Positions 61,342 through 64,000 of a stretch of DNA of 64,000 bases are shown in pieces. The notes below the pieces were generated by a model. It ran no database searches. It worked only from the letters and a program-made list of their open reading frames with translations, and was not told where the DNA came from. Source of the stretch: JAJCYK01 sp965212195 (GTDB taxonomy: Bacteria > Bacteroidota > Bacteroidia > Cytophagales > Cyclobacteriaceae); contig CBDBUW010000012.1 of the NCBI GenBank assembly GCA_965212195.1, positions 445,357-509,356 of the forward strand, read 5' to 3'. The translations under genes were made by a program, and so were the position numbers. The stretch's first letter is position 1. Each line of letters opens with the position of its first letter.

Positions 61342-63871
61342 TTAGAAATTAAACTCGAAACTGAATCTTAAGGCAAACTTATCCCCTTGTGCCTCATCCA
61401 GATAAGTAAGCCTATGTATAGCATCAATCCTAAATAATCGGAAGATATTCTCAATACCGTACCCCACTTCTATATAGGGCGTATCGTTCAATGTATTTAT
61501 AGGTGCATTGGGTAAACCGTTAGGACCCTCAGGAGAATGCAAGGCCAGGTTATCATCACTAACCGATCCCCACAATATGTTGCCGGTAGCTACTGCCCGC
61601 CATTTCAGCTTCTTGAAGAGTGGAACACGATTAAACAAAAAACCTTCAAAATGATGACTGTAGTTCATTTCCAGGTACTGATCGCTGACAAACTCAGAAA
61701 AACCCATAGTATTATAAGCCAATGATAGGTAAAACGGTGATTCATTACCGATATGCCCTTTCAGTAATGGCAGTGGCACTTCGCCGAAGATCTTCTCACC
61801 GGTTATCGATACCCCGGAAACCCCCAGAAACCCCATCCTAATTTTCTTGTATACATTAACGGCCGCCTTGTGGTAGGTAAAGTCTCCCCCCAGGAAGTTC
61901 TTCAGTCCTAAAGTATACCGCAGGGTGATGATTGGCAGCCTTTCCGGTCCAATGCTGAAGCGGCTATTGTCGTTTTGAACCCCATAGTTCATCTTTACCA
62001 TAACGTGTTTCAAATGAGAATTCTGTAACCTCCAAAATTCTGCTTCAGGGGCGAATCAACCAGTTCAGGCTGTAATTTATAGGCATAGTTGAAACTAGAA
62101 TCAATATCAATCGGACGGTAATCCCGGTGCCTTAGGGTGATCTTTTGGTGTAATCCCTTACGCAGCTCCTGCCAAAAGTGAATACCCTGGTCGCGTAAGT
62201 AATAGGGTTGTTCATGATCACGGTTGCGGAAATAGGCCTCAAAAGCATAGGTATTGATATCTGAAAAAACATCGTCAAAAGTAAGACCTACTTGCTGAAT
62301 ATCCCGGTTGCTGTACACGCCAATCTCGCTCCAGGGTTTGCGCGACATAATGTGTTTCACACCCGCCCGGTATTTCCAAGCCTTATCTTTATCCCCATAG
62401 GCCAGATATCCACTGAGTTCCCAATTTCTGATCAGGTCAATAGTGGTGCGACCTCCCAAACGAAATCTATGGCCTTCGATATTATTATTGGCGTACACCA
62501 AGGGATAGGGCCCCAATTCAAACTTGCCTACATCCACGAAACCGGTACCTAAAAAGGTAATAAAGTCCGTTAACCGCTTTACGGGAGGGATTTGTTTCAA
62601 AGTATCAATCATATTCATCACATTGATCTCCGAAGCGGTCAAGGGTTGATGTCGGTTCAGCTTCCAGAATTCCTCATCCTGCTGAGTGGCGTCTTCTGCC
62701 AGGTCTAAGGTAAGATCATAAAAGCGGCGCTCCCGAGGTTCATTTACCACAATATCCTTATTGGAGATAAAGAATTTAGCCAATATGCCTGCTGTTTTGT
62801 TTCCCAGTCCAAACTCTCCTAATAGCTGAAAATCAGTTAGTATACGGGAATGTGCAGGTAGCCAGGGACCGGCCGCTGTAGGTCTCAGTTCCTGCTGTAA
62901 CTTCATGCGTTCAATAAAGTTCAGATTGGTCTTCTTATTGATATACAGGTCTAGCTGCTTTAAAGCATACTCTTTTTTGGTCACCCAAATGGTGCCATTA
63001 AAGGCCAGATCACCATCTCTCTTGGGAACCACTTCAATGCGGTAGCAAAAATGATCATCCAGCCATAGACTATCCATTAAAAACACCTGGTAGTAACCCC
63101 TCCAGCCATCAGCTATGGGTGATACAAATTTTTTGTTCCAAATGGTTAGCCAATTGTCATAAAAATTGTATTCCTGAAAAGAGGACCCTATAAACTGGCT
63201 GATCAAAGTGCCATCCTGTACACCAACCCCGGTTATTTTAGTACGCTTTATGCGCTCTTTTCCAATTCCGGCTGATTGCGGTAATAAAAATCAGATAGTG
63301 ATTCTGAGATGAAAACCGGTAAAATCGCCTGACCATCCTCTCCGGCAATTTGGTCTACACTATCAATCACCTTTTTCACCTTTTGTACGATCTTGCGCTC
63401 CCGAAAGCGATCACTAAGATTGTCAAGTGCAATTTCTATTTTGGTATAACTTTCATATTTATAAGCACTTAAGCCTTTCTTGTCATGTTTTGCTTTACGT
63501 CTTATGACTTGGTCCATAATGGAAAATGCGGGGTTCTCCTCAGCCACAAATACCAACTCCTCTAAGAATTCTACCTGTTCCTTTAATTGAAAATTTAAGG
63601 TTTGTGAGGATCCAGCAATCAGCGCTTTGGCTTTGGTGGTGTAACCGATATAAGAGGACACCAGAGAATCTGCAGGACCCTCTATGGTAAAAGAGTAATA
63701 GCCTAAAAAATCTGTGGTGGTGCCTTGTGAGGTGCCAGGTACTATCACATTGGCCAGTGGAATGGGATCACCGCTGCGGGCATCTGTTACCTTTCCAGAC
63801 ACCTGTATTTGCTGCGCCCAAACGGGCATAGAGCAACATATTGCCAGTATGAATAACCATAAAACCTTCAT
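61342..63871 (-). pseudogene. DUF5686/carboxypeptidase-regulatory-domain protein, two frameshifts
   Basis: The protein is an outer-membrane DUF5686 member of about 840 residues in three frames. The first (63871-63248) has a signal peptide, a CarboxypepD_reg-like domain (VSGKVTDARSGDPIPLANVIV, TDFLGYYSFTIEG) and a basic segment. The second (to 62010) and third (62013-61342) carry the DUF5686 barrel (TLRYTLGLKNFLGGDF, ending FALRFSFEFNF). One missing A in the A-run corresponding to 63258-63261 and one missing T in the T-run corresponding to 62034-62037 restore a single frame (EKERIKRTK and KQNFWRLQNS). Sequencing error is likely; the family is common in Bacteroidota envelopes. Confidence 0.85.
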
Positions 63872-64000
63872 GTGAGAAGCTGCTGATGGAGTAAATTAGG
63901 AGATTCGCCTGATTGCCAGTGTATAAACTTATTTAGGTAACCTGAAATTGTAAAACCGATTACTGTCTAAACATTACAACAGTAGGATGTTCTTCCCTTA

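Overview
The window looks like a chromosome segment of a Bacteroidota bacterium, most likely a marine or soil Cytophagales-type organism. The evidence is TAnnTTTG-type promoter boxes without strong Shine-Dalgarno sites, a DUF5686/carboxypeptidase-regulatory-domain protein, PD40 and TonB-plug proteins, DUF6146 and DUF2911 proteins, many small lipoproteins, and an abundance of DUF1501, DUF1553, DUF1080 and Gfo/Idh/MocA genes. No phage, insertion sequence, CRISPR array, tRNA or rRNA was seen.

Layout. 1-6305 (minus strand): a MacAB-like export cluster with one ATPase, one membrane-fusion protein and four paralogous permeases. 6634-13367 (plus): a hypothetical gene, an envelope protein, gyrA, a periplasmic TPR protein and a PD40 propeller protein. 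13558-19569: three short secreted beta-helix-start proteins. Two of them lie in a 1.1 kb direct duplication whose upstream part carries strong inverted repeats. Between the copies are a TPR protein, a membrane AraC regulator and an SRPBCC protein. 19572-23036 (minus): a four-gene sugar-acid operon (SDR, TIM-barrel isomerase, RpiB-like isomerase, MFS transporter). 24071-27882: a DUF1501 plus cytochrome/DUF1549/DUF1553 pair. 28064-31739: a CotH-kinase-like protein, a DUF1080 protein and a lone TonB-plug lipoprotein. 32198-41203: two class III nucleotide cyclases and a membrane-spanning AraC regulator whose TolB-like plus TPR output half resembles that of the second cyclase. 41396-45519: lipoproteins, an amidohydrolase, DUF2911 and a transglutaminase. 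45719-46785: a compact metal-sensing operon (CadC/ArsR-type repressor, GDCCVxC cysteine-rich protein, membrane protein) with a visible operator over the promoter. 46942-63871: a frameshifted Gfo/Idh/MocA gene, an SGNH hydrolase, an EF-hand/ankyrin pair, a TPR-CHAT peptidase, an MlrC-type peptidase, a frameshifted kelch-DUF5060 protein, a third cyclase, a cupin and a frameshifted DUF5686 protein.

Two features cut across the window. First, a roughly 75 bp intergenic sequence (GC-rich hairpin start, then AAGTTAC, then AGTTGAGAT) occurs in five places in both orientations and appears to be an undescribed dispersed repeat. Second, six single-base indels break three otherwise intact genes, and five of the six sit in homopolymer runs. 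Residual sequencing error is more likely than true pseudogenes, although phase variation is possible for the longer C and G tracts.
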